Assembly (NCBI GenBank): GCA_023055425.1
Contig: JALGPY010000001.1
Span: 30,555,001-30,619,000, forward strand
Direction of reading: 5' to 3'
Source of the DNA: Linanthus parryae
Taxonomy: Eukaryota > Streptophyta > Magnoliopsida > Ericales > Polemoniaceae
Length of the DNA: 64,000 nt
Of this stretch, positions 11,721-21,802 are shown piece by piece. A program made the translations under genes and the position numbers. Within the stretch, counting starts at the first letter, position 1; each line of letters starts with the position of its first letter. The notes beneath the pieces are model-generated. The model was given only the letters and a program-made list of their open reading frames with translations. It did no database searches and was not told where the DNA came from.

Positions 11721-13580
11721 AAACGGCCAAGAAAAAGGTAACCAAATCTGTGAAGGAGGCTGAGGAAATCCCTGATCTTCCCAAGACCTTGTGGAAGAAA
11801 GCTCCATATCTGGGTGGGGAAGACTTCTACCATGCTAGAACCGAAGTAAGGAATGTACCAGACCCCGTTTCTTAAGATCTGTTATTGTTGAATCCCCCAA
11901 CTAATCGAGCGGAATTGGACCTAATTGATGCCAAGGATGTGGTGAGATTAGGTATTGAAAATGGGTTCTACCCCCATACTGATCTCTCTACCCAGGCCTT
12001 CGTGCAGAGGATGGAAGTAATGGATGAGTGGATTGATCATGTGCTGAATCATCATGCCATTTTGCTAGACCAGACTGAAATTTACTACGCCGTTAGGGCT
12101 ACGAAAGGTTCTGCCGTGAGATTGGATCAGACCATGCTTCTAAACCTCTTTTCTCGATACTCGCCTGCGACTCACACTTTTCATTTTGCTGAGTTTGAGG
12201 CAGCCTCCACTTTGGAGGATGTGCACATGCTATATGATCTTTCTCCCATGGTCGAACTCGATCCCTTGGCCCCTCTGAAGTCTGATGAAGAACTCGCTCT
12301 TTATGCGCAGATGGAGGAGTGCTTAACAGAAGTGAAGAAAATTTCCACTCGTTGGACATCTGTGGAAGTTCTTCCAATGTATCAATTGGTTGAGACATCT
12401 GCGAAGAATACTTGGGGAAAGTGGGTGCAGTACTTCTTTCGTGACTATGCGAATAGTAAGATCACCAAAGAAATACTAGAGAAGGATCCCAAAGCGAAAA
12501 ACTATGTCGAAGGGAAAGGATACCACTTGACTTTGTGTGGATTCCTTTGCGCCTGGATCTCACGATATTTGATGGACGGTCATCCTCATGACGGGGTCTT
12601 TTATCATGTCTTGTCCCTCGCAGTTAAGCTGTCTTTAGGCCAAAATGTCGCACTCGGGCCTATGGTGTTGGGAACTCTGTATCATCGGTTAGACGAACTT
12701 GTGGTTGCAATTGAGGAATCACGCGGGCGTCTTGATGTACTGAATTTTGTCAACATTTCATTTCTCACCATGTGGGTGTTTGAAAGGTGGCCTTCCTATG
12801 CTCCCATCCCTTCAAGGCCCAGTTCCTGGAATGTTCCGGGTGCGAAGAAGGCACTTCGAAGTGGGAGAGCTGCCCGGTGGTATAAGACCAATTTGCCTAA
12901 GTGTTCATGGAGCTTGGTCTGCGATGATCGAGCAAAGTTTACTGCCAGGCCTTATACCACTCGCATTGAAAATGTGCGGTTCTTCCCGAAGCTGTACCCA
13001 AGCAAAGGTGGCTCCCTCTCCGAGGATACTATCGTCAAAGGGGATAGCTTCTACATAGAATTCCTCTGTTGGTGTTTGAGGGGTTCACTGCCTGCTCTTG
13101 CTGAAAATGACCCTGAGATATCTTCTAAGTATGAGCGGATCATGGTCGACGTTGACCCTACTCGCGTTTGCCCCCAGTTTGGCTTCGATGCAGTGGAGCC
13201 TTCAATTTGGCCTAGGTCAGGGAATAGAGATTTCTACAAGCGACTGCTGATAAGAGATGTAAATCTATTCTGCTTAGCAATTTGCCTTTCATCCAACCCT
13301 CAGGGAGACGCGAAGGTCGCCCTACCAAAAATTGAATTTCCTTCTGGAACGCTCAGCAAGAGAGGTTTGCTTCATCCGCTCCTCCGCGCCTCTTCCCTCC
13401 ATCAGAAGTAACACCTTCCCATTTCTTCAGAATTTCAATTTGGACGACTCAAAATACGGGTTCTATTCCCTGCTTGACAATGATAATCACTTGTGTCCGA
13501 ACACAATCCTTTGTGAAAAGATGACCGCTGTTAGGGGCGGAGTTGTATGTGTGATCGAGTACAGCGAATATTTTGCCAAG
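11721..13580 (+). pseudogene. Antisense plant mobile domain (PMD) protein, main exon
   Basis: Encodes a protein of the aminotransferase-like plant mobile domain type, antisense to the Tat element. The frame starts at 11721 (TAKKKVTKSVK), has one TAA at 11873-11875 and is then open to 13411 (508 codons from 11885). PMD hallmarks by pattern memory: GYHLTLCGFLCAWISRYL (around residue 220), LAVKLSLGQNVALGPMVLG, the aromatic block MWVFERWPSYAPIP (about 305) and WYKTNLPKCSW (about 345). Near 13340-13410 the frame shifts: the other frame reads LQNFNLDDSKYGFYSLL and is open to the splice donor at 13581. PMD proteins of the MAIN/MAIL type act in gene silencing and genome stability; retroelement-borne copies have no known role. 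Broken by one stop and one frameshift. Confidence 0.8.
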
Positions 13581-13661
13581 GTAAATAACACTCCTTTGTC
13601 CTTTTTGTAGCACCCCTCTCTTTGAAATGCTATGCTTTACATAAGTTTTCCCCTTTTTCAG
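13581..13661 (+). other. Intron (phase 0) of antisense PMD gene
   Basis: Donor GCCAAG|GTAAATAAC, acceptor CCCTTTTTCAG|TGCTG, 81 bp, AT-rich. Removing it joins an open frame (EYSEYFAK) to another open frame (CCLRRFASGD) in phase 0. Confidence 0.7.
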
Positions 13662-14124
13662 TGCTGTTTGAGGAGATTCGCATCTGGAGACCGTTGTCCA
13701 TCACCGGTCAATTCTATTATTCAAGCGAATAGGCAGAAGAAGGTTATCCCTCTGAACATGGAAATGGATCCCAAAGTGGAGGCTCTTATACATCAGGAGA
13801 TGGAGGTATTCGCTTGTTCAATGATAAGCGAGAATCTTGAAGTGGACGCAGAAGTTGCTCCAAAGGCCAAGAGGCAAAAGGAAAAGGCAATTTTGATCTC
13901 CTCGCCGCCGAAAGAAGCTCCAGCTTCGTTGCCCGCAAAGTCTCCTGTTCCCAAGGGCAAAGTCAAAGGTCGCATGCAGAGCAAGCCACGAAAAGATCTC
14001 ACTGTTGAGAACTTCATCCCCTATGATCAGGAGGAAGAAGTCGAGGAAGGAGGAGAAGAAGGAGGAGAAGAAGAAAGAGAAGAGGAAGAACAATAAGAGG
14101 AAATAGGAGAAGAAAGTTCGGAAG
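13662..14124 (+). pseudogene. Antisense PMD gene, second exon (basic/acidic linker)
   Basis: Open from the acceptor through a Pro/Lys-rich stretch (PPKEAPASLPAKSPVPKG) and a Glu-rich run to TAA at 14094-14096. The same frame continues for nine codons (EEIGEESSE) to a splice donor at 14125. Composition suggests a disordered linker. No domain recognised. Confidence 0.65.
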
Positions 14125-14202
14125 GTAAACCATATGAACTTGATCTTCTTTGAATCATAGCTTTTCACAATAGTGTTGTTAAAACAAAACATGTCTTCGC
14201 AG
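14125..14202 (+). other. Intron (phase 1) of antisense PMD gene
   Basis: Donor TCGGAAG|GTAAACC, acceptor GTCTTCGCAG|ATGACG, 78 bp. Splicing keeps the frame: SSEG becomes SSED followed by DDTETISNLLAEE. Confidence 0.7.
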
Positions 14203-14598
14203 ATGACGATACTGAGACTATCAGTAACCTTCTGGCCGAGGAAAGGCGAAAGACAAAGGGATCTCACTCAGATGCATCTAGTGAGCCCATAGACGAGGCC
14301 ATAATTTCTGAGTCTAAGAGGATGGCTGCTGAGGTAGAAGAGAGAAGGAGGAAGCGCGAGGAAGATGACATAGAGACCATGAAGAGGAGAAGTATGGAAG
14401 AGCAGCATGCTGGTAGCATGAGTGTGGTTGCCTTAGAACGAGCCCAACAAGATTTTTAGGAGATCGCAGGAGATGAAGAAAGTACAATTTTTAACCTTGC
14501 TGTGTCTTACCAAGAAGTAATTTTTGGTGCATTAAAGCACGGTCTGTCTAAAGATGACATTCGCCGATGGTTAGTGGGCAAATGTGGCGAACCCTCAG
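14203..14598 (+). pseudogene. Antisense PMD gene, third exon (charged helical region)
   Basis: Open apart from one TAG (14457-14459, after ERAQQDF). Encodes a long charged helix (SKRMAAEVEERRRKREED, then IETMKRR) and a segment around DDIRRWLVGKCGEPSG. Likely coiled coil or disordered; no enzyme motif seen. Confidence 0.6.
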
Positions 14599-14669
14599 GT
14601 AAACATTTGAACAATGTTTACAAGGACCGCTTAACAGATAATTCCCTATTATAAATTACGTAACATCAG
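14599..14669 (+). other. Intron (phase 1) of antisense PMD gene
   Basis: Donor CCCTCAG|GTAAACA, acceptor GTAACATCAG|GTCATG, 71 bp. The frame is kept: EPSG followed by HAHLKDVINED. Confidence 0.7.
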
Positions 14670-14774
14670 GTCATGCACACCTTAAGGATGTCATAAATGA
14701 GGACACATCTGTAGGATCTGGTGTTGCATCTATATCGTATGATGTTGGAGCTGCGATCCCACATAAGTGTGGAG
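14670..14774 (+). pseudogene. Antisense PMD gene, fourth exon
   Basis: A 105-bp exon, open throughout (HAHLKDVINEDTSVGSG, then SYDVGAAIPHKCG). It lies between two phase-consistent introns. No domain recognised. Confidence 0.6.
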
Positions 14775-14859
14775 GTGCTCGCTTTTGATCTAACATAGAA
14801 TGAAATATAGGAAATAATTCATAGTTACCTCAATGACTTGTCCAAATTTGTCTTGCAGT
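14775..14859 (+). other. Intron (phase 1) of antisense PMD gene
   Basis: Donor TGTGGAG|GTGCTCGC, acceptor TTTGTCTTGCAG|TTGGTAC, 85 bp. Splicing joins PHKCG to VGTAPNKPVAAT in frame and removes an in-frame TGA at the start of the intron. Confidence 0.65.
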
Positions 14860-15880
14860 TGGTACTGCTCCAAATAAGCCTGTTGCTGCTACAACTGAAG
14901 CTGCTGTTGCACAAGGCACTACTGCTAATGCTCCAGTTGCGAGGTCGGCCATTGATGAGGCAAGTGTTGGTTGTCGTGTTTTTGATCCTTGCGACCCTCT
15001 GTCGTGCGAGGTTCAACTTACCTCTCCTCCCAGGAGTTATGCCAACAGGTCTGGGTTTTTAAGAAGCGCCATCGTCTTTGCTGCGGAGGTCATTGCTCAA
15101 AATAGCTCTGATGATGCCATGGTGCTTGAGAAGAGAAGTTAGCCTCCCATGTCTCATGCTCCAGAGCGAAGTTCACACACAGAGAAGCCTTCCATGGTTG
15201 CTGAAGATGCAGGGGAGCCCCTGGAAGATGTGATTGAGGTGTCTGACTATGGCGATCTTAACACCGAAATGCGAGCGGAAAATGCTGAAAATGAGCATGT
15301 GGGCGAAACTGGTATAGTCAAAGAGATGGAAGTAGAGAGTGATGGAGCTGAAGTTCATATCAATGAACAAGTCATGGAAGACGCAGCATCTCATGAGGAT
15401 GTCGATGCTCCAATGGACGCTCCTGAGCCACAGGAACTTCTTGCGAATGAGCAAGTACTAGAGCAAGTAGAAATTGACCAAGGCATCCTCCAGCCATTGC
15501 AAGCGGATGTGGATGCCCCAGTGGAGGTCGCAGTTGGTGGCGACAGTGGCGGTCCTCCCACTGTCATACCTGTTGCCGAAGTTAGTGGTGTTGATACTCC
15601 TCCCACTTCTTCGAACCCTGCTGCTTCAGTTAACATCCCAGGGACTCAGCAAAATTCTGTTATCTCTTCTGTTGAGATGGATTTCTCCCAAGTCCCCATT
15701 GCATGGAGCTTGTGGGGCTCGCAGGCAACAGCTGCCACCGCGTGTGCTTCTAATTTCATCATCCCTGCCGACTATGACGAACGTGAAATTTAGTTGACAG
15801 GCAGGCAATGCAGCAAGGAGATACTTCAACTACCCCGACTGTGCGCATTCCTACTTTGCACCAAATCATTGAAGGAACAA
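14860..15880 (+). pseudogene. Antisense PMD gene, fifth exon (acidic, Val/Pro-rich)
   Basis: Open from VGTAPNKPVAATTEAA through one TAG near 15140, then 214 codons (15149-15793) ending in TAG. The long piece is acidic and low-complexity (VDAPMDAPEPQELLANEQVL). A frame change near 15790 brings in MQQGDTSTTPTVRIPTLHQI, open to a donor-like CAA|GTATGC at 15881. Low-complexity linker; function unknown. Confidence 0.6.
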
Positions 15881-15963
15881 GTATGCCATAATATCGCCAC
15901 ATGTCATACTTACTGTATTTCTTTGTTAATCATTCGCACTCCTAAACTTTTCATATCTTCAAG
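15881..15963 (+). other. Probable intron of antisense PMD gene (phase unresolved)
   Basis: GTATGC donor and TCTTCAAG acceptor enclose 83 AT-rich bases. The flanking frames do not join cleanly, so either an indel or a different acceptor is involved. Confidence 0.4.
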
Positions 15964-16381
15964 AATGATACAAACTGATGTGGACTGGTTTATAGAGATG
16001 CGCCTGTCGTACCCAGGGTCGATTGCGAGAGCTTTGGAGCTGGGTACCTTTGATAGGAGATTTTTCTTGGCTGAAGCCATCTGGATTTTGAAGAAACTAT
16101 CTGTAACGACTCCGGCTACCATTTTGACTGAAAATGCGTGGACGCTTTTCAATACGTTTCAAAGTCTTCAGACTAATGCTCAAGGCAGGTTGGACTTTGG
16201 TTTCCTCTTTAATAGGGTCACCCAAATTCTCAACTCCGTGATGTTGAAGTATGGCCACCGCAACCTCGCTCTTGAAAGAAGGAAAGTGGAGGAGCAAAAG
16301 AAGAAAGTTGTAGAGGCTTCCAATCTCTTTCATCGAGTTTTTATTGTTTCCGAGGTGTTGCTGACTCATCAAGGAAACTGA
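15964..16381 (+). pseudogene. Antisense PMD gene, C-terminal exon (helical)
   Basis: Open frame TDVDWFIEMRLSYPGS ... LERRKVEEQKKKVVEA to TGA at 16379-16381, predicted by composition to be mostly alpha-helical with a coiled coil at the end. It follows the acidic linker and is the last clear coding piece. Further short pieces (16419-16772) may be decayed exon or 3' UTR. Family not recognised. Confidence 0.55.
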
Positions 16382-17141
16382 AGAGTCTCCTCTATTTCAT
16401 CAAAATGTTGTTTGGCCCTTGACCTTTGTTGATTCATACCAGGTATGGGCTTCCAAATCTGAATTTGTGCGTTGTGCTATAGATATGACTCCCAAGAAAT
16501 CCTCCAAAAAGACCTCTGAAACACTTGATCTTTTTGAAGATCAATTGTGTAGGCTTTTCTGTTTGAACGAAAATTCTTTCTTCTTCATTATGTTTGCAGG
16601 GATTGGCTCCGGTGACTTTCCGGTGAGGCACAACCTTGTACCAGTTCTACTACCAGTAAGTAATGAGCGGTGTGCACCTTTGCCGATTCTCCGGAAGAGA
16701 ACTATTTGCCACCATTATTTCAGACAAGGTGTAACAAGTGATTGTGTACACAATCAGCTTCCTTCCCCATGAGCTGCTCTCCCATTTGTTCTTCACATCA
16801 GCAGCCTTCATGGCATGAAGTTCATATGGCATCTCGCCACGGCAAGGGTACAAGCAAGAGCCCTGTTCTGGTCGAGAACGTCGACGACAGCGTCTCGTTT
16901 CGTAGTTTTAGTACTTTGTAGCTTTAGATTTTGATTGGATACTTTTCCTCATTGTAAGCTTTGCTTATGAGCTGCTATCTAGACAGATAAATTGTAAGCC
17001 ACATTTGAATTGTTATGAAAATATGCTTTTTCATTTGTTGTTTTGCTTGCTACAATAGAGTGTAACTTCGCGTATGAACTTGCTATATGATGAAACAAGC
17101 TTCGCATTTCTGCTGCAGTTTAGCCAGATAATCTTTGAATG
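16382..17141 (+). other. 3' flank of antisense gene, no clear gene
   Basis: Unassigned AT-rich sequence between the antisense gene and the Tat integrase end. It holds one degenerate unit of the 53-bp repeat (near 16970) and short non-conserved open frames. A polyadenylation region for the antisense gene would be expected here but none is certain. Confidence 0.4.
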
Positions 17142-17330
17142 AGATGCTATTTATGCAGATAGACTTTGGATCGCATGGGATCGTTTTCATTATTGCTGCT
17201 ATCTAGGCAGATAGGCTTTTAGATCACTTAGGATCATATTTTGTTATGGCTGCTATCTAGGCAGATAGGCTTTGGATCGCATATGATCATTTTTGTTATG
17301 GCTGCTATCTAGGCAGATAGGCTTTGAACG
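17142..17330. repeat. Tandem repeat, about 53 bp x 3.5
   Basis: Units start at 17142, 17195, 17249 and 17301 and share GCTGCTATCTAGGCAGATAG followed by a GATC-rich stretch. They lie just downstream of integrase on the Tat minus strand. Tat/Ogre-type elements are known for variable tandem repeats in this region, which can seed satellite DNA. Confidence 0.8.
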
Positions 17331-19196
17331 AATTGGCAGATATAAATAATATGAACAAATAAGTAAATAAAACAATAAGACAACAATTGAATAAAGTTCT
17401 CTCATATGGGAGAGTCATTATTATTAAGGCATCCTCATATGGGAGGAGCATGAGAACAAATTCCTCGTATGGGAGGAAGTAGTGCAGAATACATAAGAGC
17501 AACAAGACTTTTGAACCGAAAGTAATGAAAGCGACAGAAATTTGGAATCGAAAGTAAAGAGATAGGCTAAGGATAATGCTTTTTGATCCATCACATGTTG
17601 ATTGGGCTTGGATTGTTGCAGTCCCATGAAGTCTATGAATGGTGCAGTAACCACTGTCGAAGACTACTTTGACTTCAAAAGGTCCTTCCCAGTTAGAAGG
17701 GAACTTAGGATGGACTGTCTCCCGCATACAGTGATCTGAAGCTCGTAGGACCAAGTCTCCAAATGCGAAGTCTCGGTGTTGAACTGTTTTTTTGTATGCG
17801 CGAGCTATCCTTTCCTTGTATCTTGTGTTAGCTCTCTTAGCCTCTTCACGCCTTTCTTCCAATAGAATAAGATCATGATCGCGTTGATTTTCGTACAAGG
17901 CATGAAGGCTATCCTGGCGGAGTTAACTTTAATCTCCGCCGGTACAACAGCTTCGGCCCCATAACATAGAAGGAATGGGGAGACCCCTGTGGGAGTCCTC
18001 GGCGAAGTGCGATATGCCCATAGAGCCAAACTTAGAGAATTTTCCCTCTTCTTGTGATCATCCGCGGCCATTTTACTCAGAATCTTCAGCAGTGTCTTGT
18101 TCGTTGCTTCGGCTTGTACGTTCCCCTTTGGATAATAGGGTGTGGAGTAAACCTGCATTATGTTGTACTCTGCTAACTTCGCAGCCACTTGGCGATTCAC
18201 AAAAGGAGTGCCTTTTTCCGAGAGGATGGTATTGGGAATCCCGAATCGGTATATGATGTTCTCCTGAATGAAGTTAACGACTGCAAGCGCGTACGACGTC
18301 TTGAGCAGCACCGCTTCTACCCACTTAGTGAATTGCTCCGTTGCAGTCAAGATAAAATGATTCCCATGCGAGGCTGGTCGGATGGGGCCGATAAAAACCA
18401 AGGCCCATGTGTGGAATGGCCAAGGCGTTCCCAATGCATGCAAGTCTACAGCGGGAGCATGCACAAGGTTGCCTTTGAACTGACACTCTTGACACCTTTT
18501 AAGCTTGGTGCGGCAGTCTGCTTCCATTGTAGGCCAGAATTAACCAACAGTGAGGAGTTGTCTGCATAGCTTCGCGCCTCCTTGGTGCTCCACTTGATGG
18601 GAAAAATCCATTACTTCTTGCGCTTCTTCGCTATCCAAACATCTGAGCAAATTCCTCTCGTGGCCTCTACACCATAGTATGTTTTCCCTCACAACGTATC
18701 GGGTTTCCTTTCTTTTAAGCTTTTCAGCTTCTTTTCTCTGAGTTGGCTCAATTCCTTCCGTCAAGTACTCGAAGAGCTACTTCCTCCAATCTGTTTCATC
18801 ATCGATTGCAGCAATATCCAAAGAATCTTTGACCAACGTGCACCTCTCGCAGTTCCCTTGAATAATCGCGGCGAACGTCGACATTTCTGGCCAGTGGATC
18901 CCATATCTCTGGGCTTTTTCTGTAAACAGATACCTCATTTTCCCCACAAGAGTGTTGGTGGATCTTCTCCGATAGTGTCTGCCCTTCCTGCCGCGAGACA
19001 CATTGCATAAGTACTCCTCCTGGTACCTTAAAGTAAAGGGAATTATCATGCACGCAGTATCCCGTTGTGGATGTCCAATTATCTTTGCTCGTTCCTTCAG
19101 CAATCGCGCGCAGTATTGGCTTCCTCCAATCCTCGTCTTCTGTGGGCTCCTCTTCTCATATCTCTTATGCCAGAGCTGGAGTAGTTCTAACTTCAA
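17305..19196 (-). pseudogene. Tat integrase, degraded
   Basis: Pieces in order on the minus strand: 18777-19196; zinc-binding HHCC region (HQVEHQGG near 18595, then CQECQ near 18490); core and C-terminal region (18527 to about 17600). The usual catalytic Asp positions look lost: WALVFIGP where WALDFIGP is typical, and TILSEKGTPF where SDNGT is typical. The Glu (QAEATNK) remains. The C-terminal region RDFAFGDLVLR ... NWEGPFEV is typical of gypsy integrases. No chromodomain is seen. A stop and frameshifts separate the pieces. Inactive. Confidence 0.85.
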
Positions 19197-19883
19197 TCAA
19201 AATTCTTGTTGGGCACTTGTCCACACTAATTTTGGATCCCAAGGTGGCTACAACATCTGCATGCCGGTTATTAGCTCTAGGAGTGTGTTCATAATTAACA
19301 TCATGGAATTGCTGCACCAGTTTCTGCACCATATTCCTATAAGGCAGCAAGTTGATTTACTTCAAGCCATACTCGCCTGAATCTTGTTTGACAATGAGCT
19401 TGGAATCCCCCATGACCATCAAATTATTGACTTCCAATGCCTTAGCCGCGAGAAGCCCTGCGATCAGAGCCTCGTATTCTGCTTCATTGTTGGTGACTAG
19501 AAAATCCAACTTAGTGGACGTTTGGATGACCTCGCCATCTGGCTTAGTCAATACAATTCCAACTCCACCTCCTTTCCTTGTCGATGACCCATCGAAATGC
19601 AACTTCCAATATGGTGACTCGATCGCATAGATCTCAGGACCTTCTAGCTCCTCCTCTATAACTGGCGCATATTTGTTGTCTGGAAACTATGTTAAAAGGT
19701 CTGCCACTTTCTGGGATTTAACTGCCTTTGGACGAGTGCACGTGATGTCGTACTGCGAGATAGTCATGTACCACTTTGCTAATCTTCCACATGGAGAGGA
19801 GTGACTCAAGAGATACCAGATAGGGTCACTCTTTGTGATTACCACAACTTTATGTGAAGCGAAATAATGCTTTAACTTATATA
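19165..19883 (-). pseudogene. Tat second RNase H (archaeal-like type)
   Basis: The piece 19357-19602 reads MHFDGSSTRKGGGVGIVL, with FDGSS, NNEAEYEA and GDSKLI in order. These give the Asp-Glu-Asp catalytic set of RNase HI-like enzymes, so the active-site residues survive here. It is a separate domain after the RT-associated RNase H, a diagnostic feature of the Tat lineage. Further degraded pieces continue toward 19165 (RANNRHADVVATLGSK). The linker 19603-19883 still resembles Tat polyprotein (AKWYMTISQYDITCTRP) but with frameshifts. Confidence 0.82.
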
Positions 19884-21266
19884 TTAAAAAAATAAAGCAA
19901 GGAAATGACGATCTATATCACTGTACCTAGACTCGGCCGGTTGTACCACGCGAGAGACGTAATATATTGGCCTTTCCTGTCCCTCATGCTCTTGAGCTAG
20001 CAGTGCTCCTATGGATTTCCTGGTCGATGTTAGGTACAACAAAAGTGGTGATCCCAACTGAGGTGCAATCATTACCCTGGGCGATGTCAATAGGTCTTTT
20101 AACTTCCCAAATGCAGCTTCGTGTTCCTCCATCCAGTTATACACATCATTCTTCTTGAGAAGATCGCCGAAGCAGAAAGTCGGTTCTGCAATTGCTGGCA
20201 CGAATCTTCGCAAATAAGACAGCTTTCCCAAGAATGTCTTTAGGGTGCTCTGATTGTGAGGTGTCTCCATGATGGTGATAGCAGAGATCTTTGCAGGTTC
20301 AGGTTCAATTCCATGGCGGTGAATCACACACCCCAAGAACTTCCCAGAAGTTACTCTGAACGCGCATTTCATCGGGTTCATCTTTAGTTGAAAGCTTATG
20401 CATCTTTCGAATACTTTTTGCAGGTCTCCCAGATGGTCTGCTTCTTCTCTTGATTTGATAACCAAATCATCAACATAGAACTCTACTTCCTGGTGCATCA
20501 TATCATGGAAGAGAGCCATCATGACTCGCTGATAGGTTGCGCCCGTATTCTTCAGTCCAAAGGGAAAAACTGTGTAGTTGAAGACCCCAACTGGCGTGAT
20601 GAACGCAGTTTTTCTTGCATCCTCAGGGTCCATCTTGATTTGGTTGTATCCGCTGAACCCATCCATAAAACTGAACATCCGATGTCCTCCGCTAGAGTAA
20701 TTGAGTAAGTCGATATTTGGCAACGGGAAGTCGTCTTTTAGGCAGAAATGATTAAGATCTATGAAATCTACGAAGATGCAAAGCTTCCCATTCTTCTTGA
20801 ACACTGGAACAATGTTGGCCAACCATGTAGGATGATGATTTGGTTCGATGAATTTGGCTTTCAGCAGCTTGACTATTTCTTCTTTGATCTTCACATTGAT
20901 CTCTGGTCTGAAGCTTCTCGCACTTTGCTTTACTGGTTTGGATCCCGGGACAACGTCCAATATGTGCATTGTTACACCCGTGTCAAGGCCGGGCATTTCA
21001 TCATACTCCCAAGTGAACACATCCTTATATTCTGTTAGCAGCTGCAGCAATTTTGCTTCCTCTTCGCCTGTGAGGTCCGCACTCAGAAAAACAGGCATTT
21101 TCTTTTTTTCAGACGGACTTAAGAAAACTTCTTTTAGTTCATGTTTCTGCGGCTTTGGCTTCTCTTCCATGCACTCGGGCGCTTCTTTCAACTTGTCCTC
21201 CGGCACATCCGACCTCAGCTTGTCTTTCTCCAGGTTTTGCTCAAGTTGATTGATTTGTCCAGGCAT
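19884..21266 (-). pseudogene. Tat reverse transcriptase-RNase H (460-codon frame)
   Basis: The best-preserved piece of this element. It contains the RT blocks FRPEINVKIKEEIVKLL (about 120), FMDGFSGYNQIKMDPEDA (about 195), TPVGVFNYTVFPFGLKNTGA, catalytic YVDDLVIKS (about 265) and FLGKLSYLRRFVPA. The first RNase H follows (LLLYLTSTRKSIGALLAQEH, RPIYYVSRVV). The frame stops shortly after ESRYSDIDRHFLALFF, where a frameshift cuts the end of RNase H. It copies element RNA to DNA in family members; here it is disconnected from gag and integrase by stops. Confidence 0.9.
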
Positions 21267-21802
21267 ATCCCCATGTTGGGATGGGGGTATCCCCGCGCAT
21301 CTTCATATGCGGTAACATTTCTTCCCATTGGAGTAGAAGCTTTCTATCTCCTTTCATTTGTTATCGTGCTTTACCACCCTCTTTAGGGTATACACATTCT
21401 TCTTCTGGTATGCAACCTGCGGCCCTTCTTCTCGTGCGGGCGCTTTTTCCTTGGCATCTTCCCTTGTCACCATCACTCCTGCCGGTGACTGATCCTTGAT
21501 GTCTTTCATCGAGGCAGAGGAGTTGGATTGAATGGCCCCGGTGTCTGTTCATCCGCCATCTTGTTGAACCATACTGCCTCGATGAGGTGTGCTTCATTCA
21601 GATTAAATGGGTTCGTCGAGGCTTGTATCTCGACTACCCTGCCATTCCAAATGACCTTCATCACCTGATGAGCTGTTGAAGGAACCGCGTCAAAGCAATG
21701 GATCCACGCCCGACCTATGATCATGTGATACGTAGTGTTTGCATCAATTATATATAACTTGGCGGAGCATTTGATCTTCCCTATCTGGAGACCTAGGCGG
21801 AT
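21267..21802 (-). pseudogene. Tat protease C-terminus and linker
   Basis: Contains YHMIIGRAWIHCFDAVPSTA-like sequence (21506-21730), the familiar block after the gypsy protease (pattern GRPWIH ... AVPST). It is in a different frame from the upstream gag-protease, which ends in TAG at 21803-21805. Confidence 0.75.
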
